Shown in pieces: positions 1 to 9,369 of a stretch of 64,000 nt of DNA (positions are counted from its first letter, which is position 1; every line of letters begins with the position of its first letter). The translations under genes and the position numbers were made by a program. The notes under the pieces are model-generated. The model was not told the origin of the DNA. It was given only the letters and a program-made list of their open reading frames with translations, and searched no databases. Source of the stretch: Chengkuizengella axinellae (GTDB lineage: Bacteria > Bacillota > Bacilli > Paenibacillales > KCTC-33759). The stretch is from contig NZ_JAVAMP010000015.1 of the NCBI RefSeq assembly GCF_030730905.1, forward strand, positions 25,971-89,970. The letters run 5' to 3'.

Positions 1-38
1 TTAAATGAAATACAAAAATAACATTATGGTGATTTAAA

Positions 39-1289
39 TTGAAAAAATTAATCATTCTTTTCATCTTTTTAATGGGATATGTCCAATCAATAGTTATCTT
101 TGCAAATGAAAACGAGGAAGGGATTCAACACATCCAAGCAGCTTTTGTTCGAAATAATGATCTTTGGATACTATTAGACGGTAGAGAACAACAAATCACT
201 GATTCTCAAAAAGTTTTCAATTTAAAGAGTTGGTCATATGATGGAAAATGGATCCTATACCAAATCAAAAAACCTTCAAGCATTCCAAGTCACCTTAACC
301 AATATGAAGTTTGGACTTTTAACATTGAAACGAATAAACACAAATATATCATGTACGATGGATTCAATCCTCAATGGGCACCTAACAGAAACATCATTAC
401 ATTCCAACTAAATAACAGTCTAAACATCTCAGATCTCAATAGATTTTATAATGTTGCCTTAGGTGTTGGTAGTTACTCCTGGTTTCCTGATGGATCTGGA
501 TTTCTGTTATCTACTAGTGCTAACCTTTTGCCAAGTGGTTGGACAAATCCAATACTGTATAAAAAGAGTCTTCCGACAGATTATGAAGAAATGAATATGT
601 TTGAGATTCATTCATTTTATACGATACCTAAAGAATTAGAAGTTGGAGAACATAAAATAATATCTATAAATGCAGGCTCTTTTGAATTTTCACCCAGTGG
701 AAAATGGATCTCGTTCATCGTTTCTCCGACGGCATCTTGGTCTATGGACAGCAATATGTTATGTGTCATTTCTGATAGTGGTAAAAATTTTCAAGTATTG
801 GATGAAATCATTACAGATATAGGAAATCCAAAGTGGGCTCCAACGACAGATAGATTAGCCTATATCGCAGGAGGTGGCCGAATAGTGCTTGGATTTAAAA
901 ACAAGGATTTAAAAGTTAAAGAGTTCCCTGTGAATGCTTCTCTAACACCAGAAAATTATGCAGAATTAGCTTTCACTTGGAAAGATAACGAAACGATTAT
1001 TACATCAAGAGTAACTGAAGCGGAATGGTCAAACGATCCTTCTAAACACCCATTACCTTCTTTGTATTCTATAGATATTGAAAATAATATCCAAAAAAGA
1101 ATCACACAACCTCCAAATGGACAAGGTGATTATCATCCTCAATATATTAAAAATCTAAAAAAAATAATTTGGGTTAGATCAAAAGATATATATAGTGGAA
1201 AAAATTTATGGATTGGTGATACAGATGGTTCAAATGCAAAAGAATGGTTAAGAAATATAGATGAGATTCAGATTTACGAAAAACCTTAG
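39..1289 (+). CDS. Exported TolB-like beta-propeller protein
   Basis: Product of 416 aa read from a TTG start, with a GGTGA-type ribosome binding site about 7 bases upstream. An N-terminal hydrophobic signal segment (about residues 4-21, ending near FANENE) points to export. The mature part is rich in repeated W-x-PNG/W-S-x-DG style segments (WSYDGKW, WAPNRNI, WFPDGSG, FSPSGKW, WAPTTDR, WIGDTDGSN), typical of TolB / WD40-like PD40 propeller blades. Propellers of this kind usually bind proteins or peptidoglycan-associated partners; the ligand here is unknown. It is convergent with the next gene, only 20 bases apart. Specific function not recognised. Confidence 0.75.
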   Translation: MKKLIILFIFLMGYVQSIVIFANENEEGIQHIQAAFVRNNDLWILLDGREQQITDSQKVFNLKSWSYDGKWILYQIKKPSSIPSHLNQYEVWTFNIETNKHKYIMYDGFNPQWAPNRNIITFQLNNSLNISDLNRFYNVALGVGSYSWFPDGSGFLLSTSANLLPSGWTNPILYKKSLPTDYEEMNMFEIHSFYTIPKELEVGEHKIISINAGSFEFSPSGKWISFIVSPTASWSMDSNMLCVISDSGKNFQVLDEIITDIGNPKWAPTTDRLAYIAGGGRIVLGFKNKDLKVKEFPVNASLTPENYAELAFTWKDNETIITSRVTEAEWSNDPSKHPLPSLYSIDIENNIQKRITQPPNGQGDYHPQYIKNLKKIIWVRSKDIYSGKNLWIGDTDGSNAKEWLRNIDEIQIYEKP

Positions 1290-1309
1290 TATGTATTTTA
1301 GGTTCTGCA

Positions 1310-1987
1310 TTATAACTCAGGCACCTTATACTTTCCAAATTCTAAAGGGAAAAAGTCATGTCCACTCTGAGCTTCAATGAGCTTAGGTGGATTTGATGTA
1401 TTATCAATAATTAAAAACCTTGAATCCATGCCTCTCCAACCAAAATGTTCACTTATTTCTTCAGGGTTAATATTTCCTGTAACATAATTCTCTGCATGAT
1501 CTCGGTCCTTCCAAATAGATACTTTTGTATATGGATCTGCTGAGAATTCAATGGCAAGTCGATAAATCAAGGCCCAGTATAAATCAACATCAATAGATTC
1601 AACACCTTCATACAATACTACCGTTTCTTTTTCAGTCTCGCCAGCATTGTTGTTATTTACTTTATAAGAGATAATTTCATAATCAAGACTTGGTAATTCT
1701 AATACGTTTTTGTAATTTTCCATTTTGTAAACCATCTGACCAATTTCTTTGTTTAACTTATTTACTTCTATCTTAGAATCAAACAATTCTCTATCTATTT
1801 TTTTGATCTCTTCCAATTGATTTTCATTTTCTTTTTTCAGTTCATAAATTTGCTGCTCTTTGTCTCCCAATTGTTTAGTCACTAATGTTAGATTTTCTTT
1901 CATTTTATTCATATTATATCCTTCTGCAATCACAATCACTATTAAAATAAAACTAATACATATGAACGTAACCACCCATTTTTTCAT
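1310..1987 (-). CDS. Membrane-anchored coiled-coil protein of unknown function
   Basis: Product of 225 aa. Residues about 5-23 form one hydrophobic helix (signal anchor). Residues about 28-95 are strongly charged with heptad-like Leu/Ile spacing, a likely coiled coil. A compact C-terminal part (about 105-225) has no motif I recognise; it contains an RLAIEFSADPYTKVSIWKD segment and ends in KVPEL. The layout fits a surface-exposed sensor or structural protein held to the membrane, but no function can be assigned. It is preceded by an AGAGGTAATTTA ribosome binding site and transcribed alone. Confidence 0.6.
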   Translation of the reverse strand: MKKWVVTFICISFILIVIVIAEGYNMNKMKENLTLVTKQLGDKEQQIYELKKENENQLEEIKKIDRELFDSKIEVNKLNKEIGQMVYKMENYKNVLELPSLDYEIISYKVNNNNAGETEKETVVLYEGVESIDVDLYWALIYRLAIEFSADPYTKVSIWKDRDHAENYVTGNINPEEISEHFGWRGMDSRFLIIDNTSNPPKLIEAQSGHDFFPLEFGKYKVPEL

Positions 1988-2337
1988 TAAATTACCTCTC
2001 TAACATAAATATTACTTACATAAATCTCATTCTCAAACCTACTTTTTTGTTTTATTATACACAAATCTACCTATTGAAGTAGTCGGACTGGAACCTCTCA
2101 TAACTCAATTCTTATTTGGTCCGATTACATTTACAGTCAATTTGCAGAAGGAAAATAGTCAATTTAAATCGAGATGATGTCGGCATTACGGGAAAATGAA
2201 TATCTCCCGCTGAAACCTTCTCAGGGAAATATGGAAAAAGGAAAAAGACTGCCTTGTTTGAGCAGCCACTTTGCATTATAAAATTTCATACAAACTTACT
2301 AGGTTTGATCAATACCGAATCTAATCTCATTTGTTTA
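1988..2337. other. Intergenic region
   Basis: About 350 bases without a coding region. It holds the promoter side of the coiled-coil gene and, near 2242-2270, a terminator-like hairpin for tdh. A second small inverted repeat (CGGGA...TCCCG, about 2190-2212) has no assigned role. Nothing else recognised. Confidence 0.5.
2242..2270 (-). terminator. Terminator-like hairpin after tdh
   Basis: On the minus strand GGCTGC, a 9-base loop and GCAGTC are followed by a T-rich run; it lies about 70 bases beyond the tdh stop codon. The stem is short with one mismatch, so the call is moderate. Confidence 0.5.
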
Positions 2338-3300
2338 TTAACTCACATCAAGAGATGTATATTGAGTACTTAATTTTTCAATCATGTCCTGAGTCATTTT
2401 CTCCATATTATATTCTACTTTAAATCCCCATTCCTCCCTTGCACAAGTTGCGTCAATTGAATTGGGCCAACTTTCAGCAATCGCCTGCTTAACAGGATCA
2501 ACTTGATATTTCATAGTAAATGAAGGGATGTGTTTTTTTATTTCAGAAGCAAAATCTTCAGGAGCTACACTCATCGCAGTTACATTAAATGCATTCCTAT
2601 GTTTTAGCTTTGAAGCATCAGCTTCCATCAAATCAACAATGGCTTGAATAGCATCTGGCATATACATCATATCCATATAGGTTCCTTTTTCAAGATATGA
2701 GGTATAACTTTGCTTTCTTAATGCATCATAAAAAATCTCTACAGCGTAATCCGTTGTTCCCCCTCCAGGCTCTGTCCCGTATGAAATAAGCCCGGGGAAA
2801 CGCAGTCCTCTCGTATCTACACCGTACTTTTGAAAATAATAATCACACAATAATTCTCCTGAAACTTTATTCACTCCATACATTGTTGTAGGTCTCAATA
2901 TAGTGTCTTGAGGAGTGTCATTAGCTGGTGTTGTAGGACCGAAAGCACCAATGGAACTTGGAGTGAAAAATTGCAGCCCTAATTCTCTTGAAACTTCCAG
3001 TGCATTCATTAAACTCCCCATATTTAAGTTCCATGCTAGAAGTGGCTTTTGCTCAGCCGTTGCTGATAATAAAGCAACTAAATGAATAATCGTATCTACT
3101 TCATATTCTTTAGATATTTGGTACATTTTTTTCCCATCCGTTACATCCAACAATTCAAATGGACCTGATGTGACGACTGTACTATCATTTTTTCGAATAT
3201 CAGTTGCAATAACATGATCTGATCCATAGATTTCCCTTAACTTCATAACAAGCTCTGAACCGATTTGACCTAGAGCCCCGGTAACTAAGATCTTTTTCAT
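2338..3300 (-). CDS. tdh: L-threonine 3-dehydrogenase, SDR type
   Basis: Extended short-chain dehydrogenase of 320 aa. It oxidises L-threonine to 2-amino-3-ketobutyrate with NAD+. The N-terminal Rossmann motif GALGQIG (residues 8-14) binds NAD, and the YGVNK sequence near residue 141 is the YxxxK catalytic pair; both the sequence and the length fit the epimerase-like TDH family rather than the zinc alcohol-dehydrogenase type. The gene lies 34 bases downstream of kbl in the same direction, so the two form the classical threonine-to-glycine operon. An AAGGAGGGAAAAAG ribosome binding site precedes the ATG. Confidence 0.93.
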   Translation of the reverse strand: MKKILVTGALGQIGSELVMKLREIYGSDHVIATDIRKNDSTVVTSGPFELLDVTDGKKMYQISKEYEVDTIIHLVALLSATAEQKPLLAWNLNMGSLMNALEVSRELGLQFFTPSSIGAFGPTTPANDTPQDTILRPTTMYGVNKVSGELLCDYYFQKYGVDTRGLRFPGLISYGTEPGGGTTDYAVEIFYDALRKQSYTSYLEKGTYMDMMYMPDAIQAIVDLMEADASKLKHRNAFNVTAMSVAPEDFASEIKKHIPSFTMKYQVDPVKQAIAESWPNSIDATCAREEWGFKVEYNMEKMTQDMIEKLSTQYTSLDVS

Positions 3301-3334
3301 TCTTTTTCCCTCCTTTACTTTAGGAATATAAAAA

Positions 3335-4525
3335 TCAAATTAAATTCATCTCTTTCCCTACTTCTTCGTATATCTTTATCGTTAGATCTAACATTTCTTT
3401 CGAATGAGCAGCTGTTGGCATGTTTCGCACTCTTCCTGTCCCTTTTGGAACTGTTGGGAATACAATCGATTTAGCGTAAACTCCCTTTTCATATAAGCGT
3501 TTACTAAAATCCTGAGTTTGTACTTCATCACCAATAATGCAAGGTGTTATTGGGGTTTCACTATTCCCTATATCAAATCCTAGTTCCTTTAAACCATTTT
3601 TTAAGTATTCGCTATTCTGCCACAGTTTCTCTTGAAGCTCAGTACTGTCTGATAAAATATCAATCGATTTTATACAAGCTGCAATATCTGCTGGAGTTAG
3701 AGCTGTAGAAAATAAGAAAGGTCTACTCCGGACTTTCAACCAATCAATTAAATCCTTTTTCCCAGCGACATATCCTCCTACAACTCCGATCGCCTTTGAT
3801 AAAGTACCGATTTGAAAATCAACCTTATCTGATAATTTAAAATGTTTTACTGTACCTGCCCCATTCCCTAATACACCTGAGCCGTGTGCATCATCTACAT
3901 ATGTGATCAAATCAAACTCTTCAGCAATTTCAACGATCTCAGGAAGTTTTGCAATATCTCCATCCATTGAAAATACACCATCCGTAATGACCATCAATTT
4001 GTTGTATAGACCAGATTCTTTAGCTTCTCTTGCTTTGTTTCTTAAATCCTGCATATCTGAGTGATTAAATCTAATGATTTTTGCTCTAGATAATCGACAG
4101 CCGTCAATTATAGAAGCATGATTCAGTTCATCTGACAATATGGCATCATTTTTATCCATCACAGCGGAAATCGCAGCCATGTTGCAATTAAATCCTGACT
4201 GATATGCTATTGCTGATTCTGTGTGTTTGAACTTTGCCAGCTTCCCTTCCAATTCTAAATGTAATTTGAAGGTACCATTTATCGTACGTACTGCCCCCGC
4301 ACCTACTCCATACTCTCTTATCGCTTCCATCATTGCATCTTTTAATCGTTCATCCGTAGCTAATCCTAAATAATTGTTTGAGGACAAGTTTATGAGTTTT
4401 TTTCCATTAATTTTAATGATTGGACCGTTCGAGCTTTCAAGTGGATCTATTTCATTGTATAATCCCTTTTCCTTTAACTCATCCAAATTTTGTTTTAAAA
4501 AGTATTGTAGAGTCTCACTAGACAT
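3335..4525 (-). CDS. kbl: Glycine C-acetyltransferase (2-amino-3-ketobutyrate CoA ligase)
   Basis: PLP-dependent alpha-oxoamine synthase of 396 aa. It cleaves 2-amino-3-ketobutyrate with CoA to glycine and acetyl-CoA. Visible hallmarks are NYLGLA near the N-terminus, the [12 protein letters not shown] segment holding the PLP-binding Asp and His, and GTLSKAIG carrying the Schiff-base lysine (about residue 243). It is the first gene of the kbl-tdh operon. A perfect AAAGCGCTTT palindrome lies about 90 bases upstream and may be a catabolite-control site, which would suit a catabolic route. Confidence 0.95.
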   Translation of the reverse strand: MSSETLQYFLKQNLDELKEKGLYNEIDPLESSNGPIIKINGKKLINLSSNNYLGLATDERLKDAMMEAIREYGVGAGAVRTINGTFKLHLELEGKLAKFKHTESAIAYQSGFNCNMAAISAVMDKNDAILSDELNHASIIDGCRLSRAKIIRFNHSDMQDLRNKAREAKESGLYNKLMVITDGVFSMDGDIAKLPEIVEIAEEFDLITYVDDAHGSGVLGNGAGTVKHFKLSDKVDFQIGTLSKAIGVVGGYVAGKKDLIDWLKVRSRPFLFSTALTPADIAACIKSIDILSDSTELQEKLWQNSEYLKNGLKELGFDIGNSETPITPCIIGDEVQTQDFSKRLYEKGVYAKSIVFPTVPKGTGRVRNMPTAAHSKEMLDLTIKIYEEVGKEMNLI

Positions 4526-4609
4526 TTCTACCCCTCCACTATTTTCAAATATTTGTCAATGATATGAATACAAATGTCCACTATATATAGACAATATTTA
4601 TAGTTCATA

Positions 4610-4623
4610 TAAAAGCGCTTTAA
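4610..4623. promoter_or_regulatory. cre-like palindrome upstream of kbl-tdh
   Basis: TAAAAGCGCTTTAA matches the CcpA catabolite-responsive consensus TGAAAGCGNTTNCA apart from the outer G and C. The location upstream of a catabolic operon supports a role in carbon catabolite control. Based on sequence resemblance only. Confidence 0.4.
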
Positions 4624-4821
4624 TAGCTTATTATCAATGATTTATTTAGTTATATTATACAATATTATTACTGTTTTGTTTACCCTATATGGACATTTTC
4701 TAAAAAAATTTTCAGCCACTCAAAATCATACTGTTAACACGCTTTACATTCTATCTATTAGAAGGTAGAATATCGATTATAGCTTATATCAATGCAAATG
4801 CACAGATTGGAGATACGTATA

Positions 4822-5916
4822 ATGAACGATCCTATAGTCATTGTTGGAGCAGGTTTAAGCGGACTCAGGGCAGCAACTCTGCTTATTTCGCAGGGTTACG
4901 ATTGCAAAGTACTTGAGGCTAGAGCGCGCATTGGAGGGAGAGTTTTAAGTAATGAATCTTTGAATAGACCGGATCTTGGCAAGTTTGATTTAGGGCCAAC
5001 TTGGTTTTGGCCAAAACATGAGCCCGTCATTTCTAGACTTGTCAAAGAACTCGGTTTACAAACATTTGTTCAACATACCGAAGGAGCCATGCTTTTGGAG
5101 CAATTTCAAAACAAATCTGCTCAGCGTTATATAGTGCCAGAAGGATCTGTCGAAAGGTCAATCAGACTCTCTGGTGGTATTAAATCCCTTATTGATGCTG
5201 TGGCAGATACTATTCCTCAAGGGAGGATTGAGTTAGACACACGTGTGACAGCACTCCGGATTAAGGAAAATGGAACCCTTATTGTTGAAGCAAATCACAC
5301 TAGTGGAAAGAAAGAAAATATTCGTGCACGAGCTGTTATATTTGCATTGCCACCTCGAATTGTGGCAAATCACATAAAATTTTCACCTAAACTCTCACCT
5401 AAGCTTTTTAAAAGTCTAAATAATAAACCCACATGGATGGCAGGACAAGCTAAGGTAGTCACAATTTATGATCATCCATTTTGGCGGGAAAATGGACTCT
5501 CTGGACAAGTCACGAGCAGGGTCGGTCCCCTGCAGGAGATACATGATGCTTCACCCGAAACAGGTTGTGGCGCACTTTTTGGTTTCTTCGGCATGCATGC
5601 GAAGCAGCGCCAAAAGCATGATGATAAAGAAGTTATTAAGCTGGTGATTGAACAATTGTCTAGGCTTTTTGGGTCATCAGCGAATAAACCAATTGATATT
5701 CTTTACAAGGACTGGTCAAGTGATCCCGAAACAGCAGTTGACGATGACCTCTATCCACTGCTCACCTATCCTAACTATGGTCCTCCTACAGGTATGAGTA
5801 CTTGGGAAAAAAAGATTATTTTTGCTGGAACAGAAACTGAGTCTGAATATGGTGGACATCTTGAAGGTGCCCTAAGATCAGCTTCACGTGCAGTATCAGA
5901 AATAAATGAATTATGA
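4822..5916 (+). CDS. Flavin-dependent amine oxidase
   Basis: FAD-dependent oxidoreductase of 364 aa from the start chosen here; GGAG lies about 10 bases before this ATG, while the ATG at 4792 has no such site and would add residues before the conserved beta strand. IVIVGAGLSGLRAA near the N-terminus is the dinucleotide-binding motif, followed by EARARIGGR, the classical amine-oxidase flavin motif. The C-terminal GTETESEYGGHLEGALRSA is the second FAD contact region. It is expected to oxidise a primary amine to aldehyde, ammonia and hydrogen peroxide. At 364 aa it is shorter than typical monoamine oxidases (about 450-500). Substrate unknown. Confidence 0.85.
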   Translation: MNDPIVIVGAGLSGLRAATLLISQGYDCKVLEARARIGGRVLSNESLNRPDLGKFDLGPTWFWPKHEPVISRLVKELGLQTFVQHTEGAMLLEQFQNKSAQRYIVPEGSVERSIRLSGGIKSLIDAVADTIPQGRIELDTRVTALRIKENGTLIVEANHTSGKKENIRARAVIFALPPRIVANHIKFSPKLSPKLFKSLNNKPTWMAGQAKVVTIYDHPFWRENGLSGQVTSRVGPLQEIHDASPETGCGALFGFFGMHAKQRQKHDDKEVIKLVIEQLSRLFGSSANKPIDILYKDWSSDPETAVDDDLYPLLTYPNYGPPTGMSTWEKKIIFAGTETESEYGGHLEGALRSASRAVSEINEL

Positions 5917-5959
5917 AAATTTAAAAGTTAAGATTATGGTCAACGTGTTGAAATAACAA

Positions 5960-6004
5960 AAATAGAATCCATTTTAAACAGCTATTAATATGGATTCTAT
6001 TTAT
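5960..6004 (+). terminator. Intrinsic terminator after amine oxidase
   Basis: AATAGAATCCAT pairs perfectly with ATGGATTCTATT across a 17-base loop, followed by T-rich sequence. It sits about 45 bases past the stop codon and may also serve the convergent peptidase gene. Confidence 0.75.
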
Positions 6005-6071
6005 TATTAAACAGAAGATTTACATAAGATGATCAGGTTCTCATCATACGTTAATAAACAACTCACTAAAA

Positions 6072-7139
6072 TTATAATTTAATTAATTCCTTTGGGGAAT
6101 GTGTTAAAATTTCATTTCCATTTTCTGTAATGACAACATCATCTTCAATACGAACCCCACCTACTCCTGGAATATAAATCCCGGGCTCCATTGTTACAAC
6201 CATTCCAGGTTGTAGAGTTAAAGAAGATTTTGGTGATATAAATGGCTCCTCCCACAGACTCAAACCAATTCCATGACCTGCACTGTTCCCACAGTATTTA
6301 CTGTAACCTTTTTCACTTATGTAATCTCGAGAAATCGAATCTAAATCTTTACCATGAATGCCTGGTTTTATCGCTTCCACAGATCGAACTTGAGCTTCCA
6401 GTACAATATCGTAAATTTTCCGCATCTCATCAGAAGGCGTTCCTACCGAAATTGTTCGTGTAATGTCTGAAATATACCCTTTATAAATCGCTCCGAAATC
6501 TAAAGTGATCATCTCGCCTGATTCAATGACTTTTTGAGTTGCTACACCATGAGGCATCGCACCACGCAAACCTGATGCTATGATAATATCAAATGAAGAA
6601 CCACTTGCTCCCAACTGACGCATACGTGTTTCTAATTCATTGGAAATTTCAATCTCAGTTACTCCTGGTCGTATAAAATCTAAGATATGTTTAAAGGCTG
6701 AATCAGCTATTTTTGCAGAAGCCTTTAACAATTCTATTTCTTCTGTTGTTTTTATTGTGCGTAATGTTTCAATGACACCTGAAGTTGGTACTAATTCAGC
6801 ATCAATAGCCTCATTATATCTTGAAAATACGCCATAAGTCATATCTTCTTGTTCAAACCCAAGTTTAGTAATCCCTAAATTGTTGATTACTTCGGGGACT
6901 TCAATATACAATGAGTTTCGATCTTGATATTTCACTACATCAAAATCTTTTGTTTGGACTTTCGCCTGTTCTACATATCGATAATCTGTTAGAAAGATAG
7001 CTTCAGTTGGAGTGATAACAGCAACACCTGCCGTACCAGTAAAACCTGTAAAATAAAAACGATTTTGTGGATTCGTGATGAATAAACCATCTATCCCTAG
7101 GTTTGAAAATTGTGAACGCAATTGATTGATCTTATCCAT
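6072..7139 (-). CDS. M24 Xaa-Pro peptidase, YqhT-like
   Basis: Metallopeptidase of 355 aa starting MDKINQLRSQF; AAGGAG sits 7 bases before this ATG, which is why it is preferred over an upstream frame start at 7163. Residues 1-125 form the creatinase N-domain; the rest is the pita-bread fold. The five metal ligands can be read: LDFGAI, ISDITRT, GHGIGLSLWE, TMEPGIY and RIEDDV. It resembles B. subtilis YqhT in sequence and length. It removes N-terminal residues before proline in the cytoplasm. It follows a second M24 gene by about 95 bases in the same direction. Confidence 0.9.
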   Translation of the reverse strand: MDKINQLRSQFSNLGIDGLFITNPQNRFYFTGFTGTAGVAVITPTEAIFLTDYRYVEQAKVQTKDFDVVKYQDRNSLYIEVPEVINNLGITKLGFEQEDMTYGVFSRYNEAIDAELVPTSGVIETLRTIKTTEEIELLKASAKIADSAFKHILDFIRPGVTEIEISNELETRMRQLGASGSSFDIIIASGLRGAMPHGVATQKVIESGEMITLDFGAIYKGYISDITRTISVGTPSDEMRKIYDIVLEAQVRSVEAIKPGIHGKDLDSISRDYISEKGYSKYCGNSAGHGIGLSLWEEPFISPKSSLTLQPGMVVTMEPGIYIPGVGGVRIEDDVVITENGNEILTHSPKELIKL

Positions 7140-7233
7140 AAAATTCTCCTTTTCCCAGCACAAATAGGTTTAAAATTTACACATTCCCCAAAATTCCATA
7201 TATGCTTGGCACAGTTCACCTCACATTTGTTAC

Positions 7234-8325
7234 TTACACATCTAACATTTGCAGCTCTTTAGGGAATGTTGATAATACATCAACTCCATCCTTTGTCACC
7301 ACTACATTATCTTCAATTCTAACACCAGCTAATTTAGGATTGTAAATCCCAGGTTCAATCGTAAATGTCATCCCTTCACGAAGTAGTCCCGAAGCTTTGC
7401 TATGTACTGAAGGATGTTCATGAATTTCCATTCCAAATCCATGACCTACTCGATTAATAAAATATTGTCCATAACCTTTATTTTCAATCACTGCTCTTGC
7501 AGTTAGATCAACATTTGCAATAGATGTACCTGGCTTCACTACCTCTATAGCTTGTAAATTGGCTTGAAGTACAGTATCGTAAATATCTTTTAATTGATCA
7601 TTTACTTCCCCAATCGCAAAGGTTCTCGTTAAATCAGAAACATATCCGTCTAAGACAACTCCAAAATCTATTAATAAAAATTCACCCGTCTTGATTTTAC
7701 GATCTCCAGGATTTCCATGAGGATGTCCTGCTTTCTCTCCTGCTAACACAAGACTTGAAAATGAAGGTCCTTCAGCACCAAGTTTCTTTATTTGATATTC
7801 TAATTCTGCAACTATTTCCATCTCCGTAATATTCAGCTTTATTTTTGGAAGGGTTAGACGTAATGCTTCTTCTGTTATATCAATTGCTTTTTTGATCTTT
7901 GTAATCTCTCCTTGACTTTTAGATATTCTCATATCTTGAAGCAATTCATCAATTTCATGTATTTCATCCGCACCAGCTACAGCTAATATCGATTCATAAT
8001 TTTTTACAGTAAGATGGTTTTTTTCCAAACCAAAACATTGAATGGAAGACGGTAAATATCGTTGCAATACTTCATAAGCATTTTCAGCATCATCATGTGA
8101 ATAGATTTTTCCAACACTGGATACAGATTCAGCATTCTCAGCATCAAGCAATGGAACGAATAAAAATGGATCTTCTCCCTTTACTAATACAAAACCCATA
8201 AATCTTTCATGAGGATCTGTTAAAAAACCTGTAAAATAGTATACATTTTGGGGCTGTGTTATTAATAGTACATCAACGGAATTCTGATCCATATAGTCAT
8301 AAAGTTTTTCAATTCTATTATTCAT
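7234..8325 (-). CDS. M24 Xaa-Pro dipeptidase, YkvY-like
   Basis: Second M24 peptidase, 363 aa, with the same two-domain plan. Metal-binding segments are IDFGVVLDGYVSD, RVGHGFGMEIHEH, TIEPGIYN and RIEDNV. The N-domain carries TGFLTDPHER, as in B. subtilis YkvY, so this one is probably a proline dipeptidase rather than a copy of the YqhT-like neighbour. It lies directly downstream of sdaAA, separated by a strong hairpin. Together with the serine dehydratase genes it suggests the locus handles peptide-derived amino acids. Confidence 0.9.
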   Translation of the reverse strand: MNNRIEKLYDYMDQNSVDVLLITQPQNVYYFTGFLTDPHERFMGFVLVKGEDPFLFVPLLDAENAESVSSVGKIYSHDDAENAYEVLQRYLPSSIQCFGLEKNHLTVKNYESILAVAGADEIHEIDELLQDMRISKSQGEITKIKKAIDITEEALRLTLPKIKLNITEMEIVAELEYQIKKLGAEGPSFSSLVLAGEKAGHPHGNPGDRKIKTGEFLLIDFGVVLDGYVSDLTRTFAIGEVNDQLKDIYDTVLQANLQAIEVVKPGTSIANVDLTARAVIENKGYGQYFINRVGHGFGMEIHEHPSVHSKASGLLREGMTFTIEPGIYNPKLAGVRIEDNVVVTKDGVDVLSTFPKELQMLDV

Positions 8326-8360
8326 TTCATTCGCCCTTTCTTATTAATGATATGTATTTC

Positions 8361-8412
8361 AAATCCCAATCTATCAGCAGGAATATATATATCTACTAAT
8401 AGATTGGGATTT
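8361..8412. repeat. Strong inverted repeat between sdaAA and the YkvY-like gene
   Basis: AAATCCCAATCTATCAG (8361-8377) pairs with CTAATAGATTGGGATTT (8396-8412), 16 of 17 positions Watson-Crick and one G-U, around an 18-base AT-rich loop. It lacks a clean T-run on the minus strand, so it may be a partial terminator or an mRNA-stabilising stem that sets different expression for the genes on each side. Confidence 0.8.
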
Positions 8413-8414
8413 GT

Positions 8415-9293
8415 TTATTTAACGGATATTCCAAAAATCTTTTCTTGCAATTTTTTACCTGTAGGTGTAGCTGCAAGACCACCTAGTGCTGTTTCCTTTA
8501 AAGCTGTTGGCATATTTTGCCCTATTTTATACATAGCATCTATAACTTCATCACAAGGAATACGACTTGTAATACCAGCCAGTGCCATATCAGCAGCAAT
8601 CATTGCATTGGATGCACCCATTGCATTTCTTTTTACACAAGGAACTTCTACTAAACCTGCTACCGGATCACAAACTAAACCTAACATGTTTTTCAATGTG
8701 ATGGCCATTGCTTCAGCAGATTGTTTTGGTGTACCTCCAGCCATTTCAACAATAGCCGCAGCTGCCATTCCTGAAGCTGATCCAACCTCTGCCTGACACC
8801 CACCTGCAGCTCCAGATATGGAAGCGTTATTGGCAACAACAAATCCGAAAGCACCAGCTGTAAACAGAAATTCAATCATCTGTTCTCTTGAAGGGTTTAA
8901 TTTGTTTTTTACCGCAAATAACGTCCCAGGGACAACACCTGCTGAACCAGCCGTAGGAGTTGCGCAAATGGTACCCATTGCAGCGTTCACTTCATTCGTA
9001 GCAACGGCTTTACTTACTGCATCAAGAATAATTTCACCAGATAGAAATTGCCCTTTTTCAATGTATTTTTGTAAGAGAACAGCGTCCCCACCTGTCAAAC
9101 CAGAAAATGAATGAACACCAGCCAGTCCTTTTTCAATGGCTTTTTCCATGACTTCTAAATTTTTGTCCATCTGTGACAATACTTCTTCACGAGACTTCTC
9201 TTTTACTTCCATTTCCTGCTGAATCATGACCTCAGCTATTTTTATACCTTTACTTTCTGCTAATTGCACAAGCTCAGTTACATTTCTGAACAT
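8415..9293 (-). CDS. sdaAA: L-serine dehydratase, iron-sulfur-dependent, alpha subunit
   Basis: Catalytic subunit of 292 aa that deaminates L-serine to pyruvate and ammonia using a [4Fe-4S] cluster. Characteristic segments include HSFSGLTGGDA, GTICATPTAGSAG, GGCQAEVGSASGMAAAA and LVCDPVAGLVEVPC, which carry the cluster cysteines. Length is normal for the two-subunit Firmicute enzyme. sdaAB lies immediately upstream with a 76-base gap in the same orientation, so both subunits are co-transcribed. Confidence 0.96.
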   Translation of the reverse strand: MFRNVTELVQLAESKGIKIAEVMIQQEMEVKEKSREEVLSQMDKNLEVMEKAIEKGLAGVHSFSGLTGGDAVLLQKYIEKGQFLSGEIILDAVSKAVATNEVNAAMGTICATPTAGSAGVVPGTLFAVKNKLNPSREQMIEFLFTAGAFGFVVANNASISGAAGGCQAEVGSASGMAAAAIVEMAGGTPKQSAEAMAITLKNMLGLVCDPVAGLVEVPCVKRNAMGASNAMIAADMALAGITSRIPCDEVIDAMYKIGQNMPTALKETALGGLAATPTGKKLQEKIFGISVK

Positions 9294-9369
9294 GCTTCCC
9301 CCCCCTCTCTGTTTAAAACTAATTTATGTTTTTTGTTTTGAAAAGTTAATTTAAGGTTATGTTTTAAAT

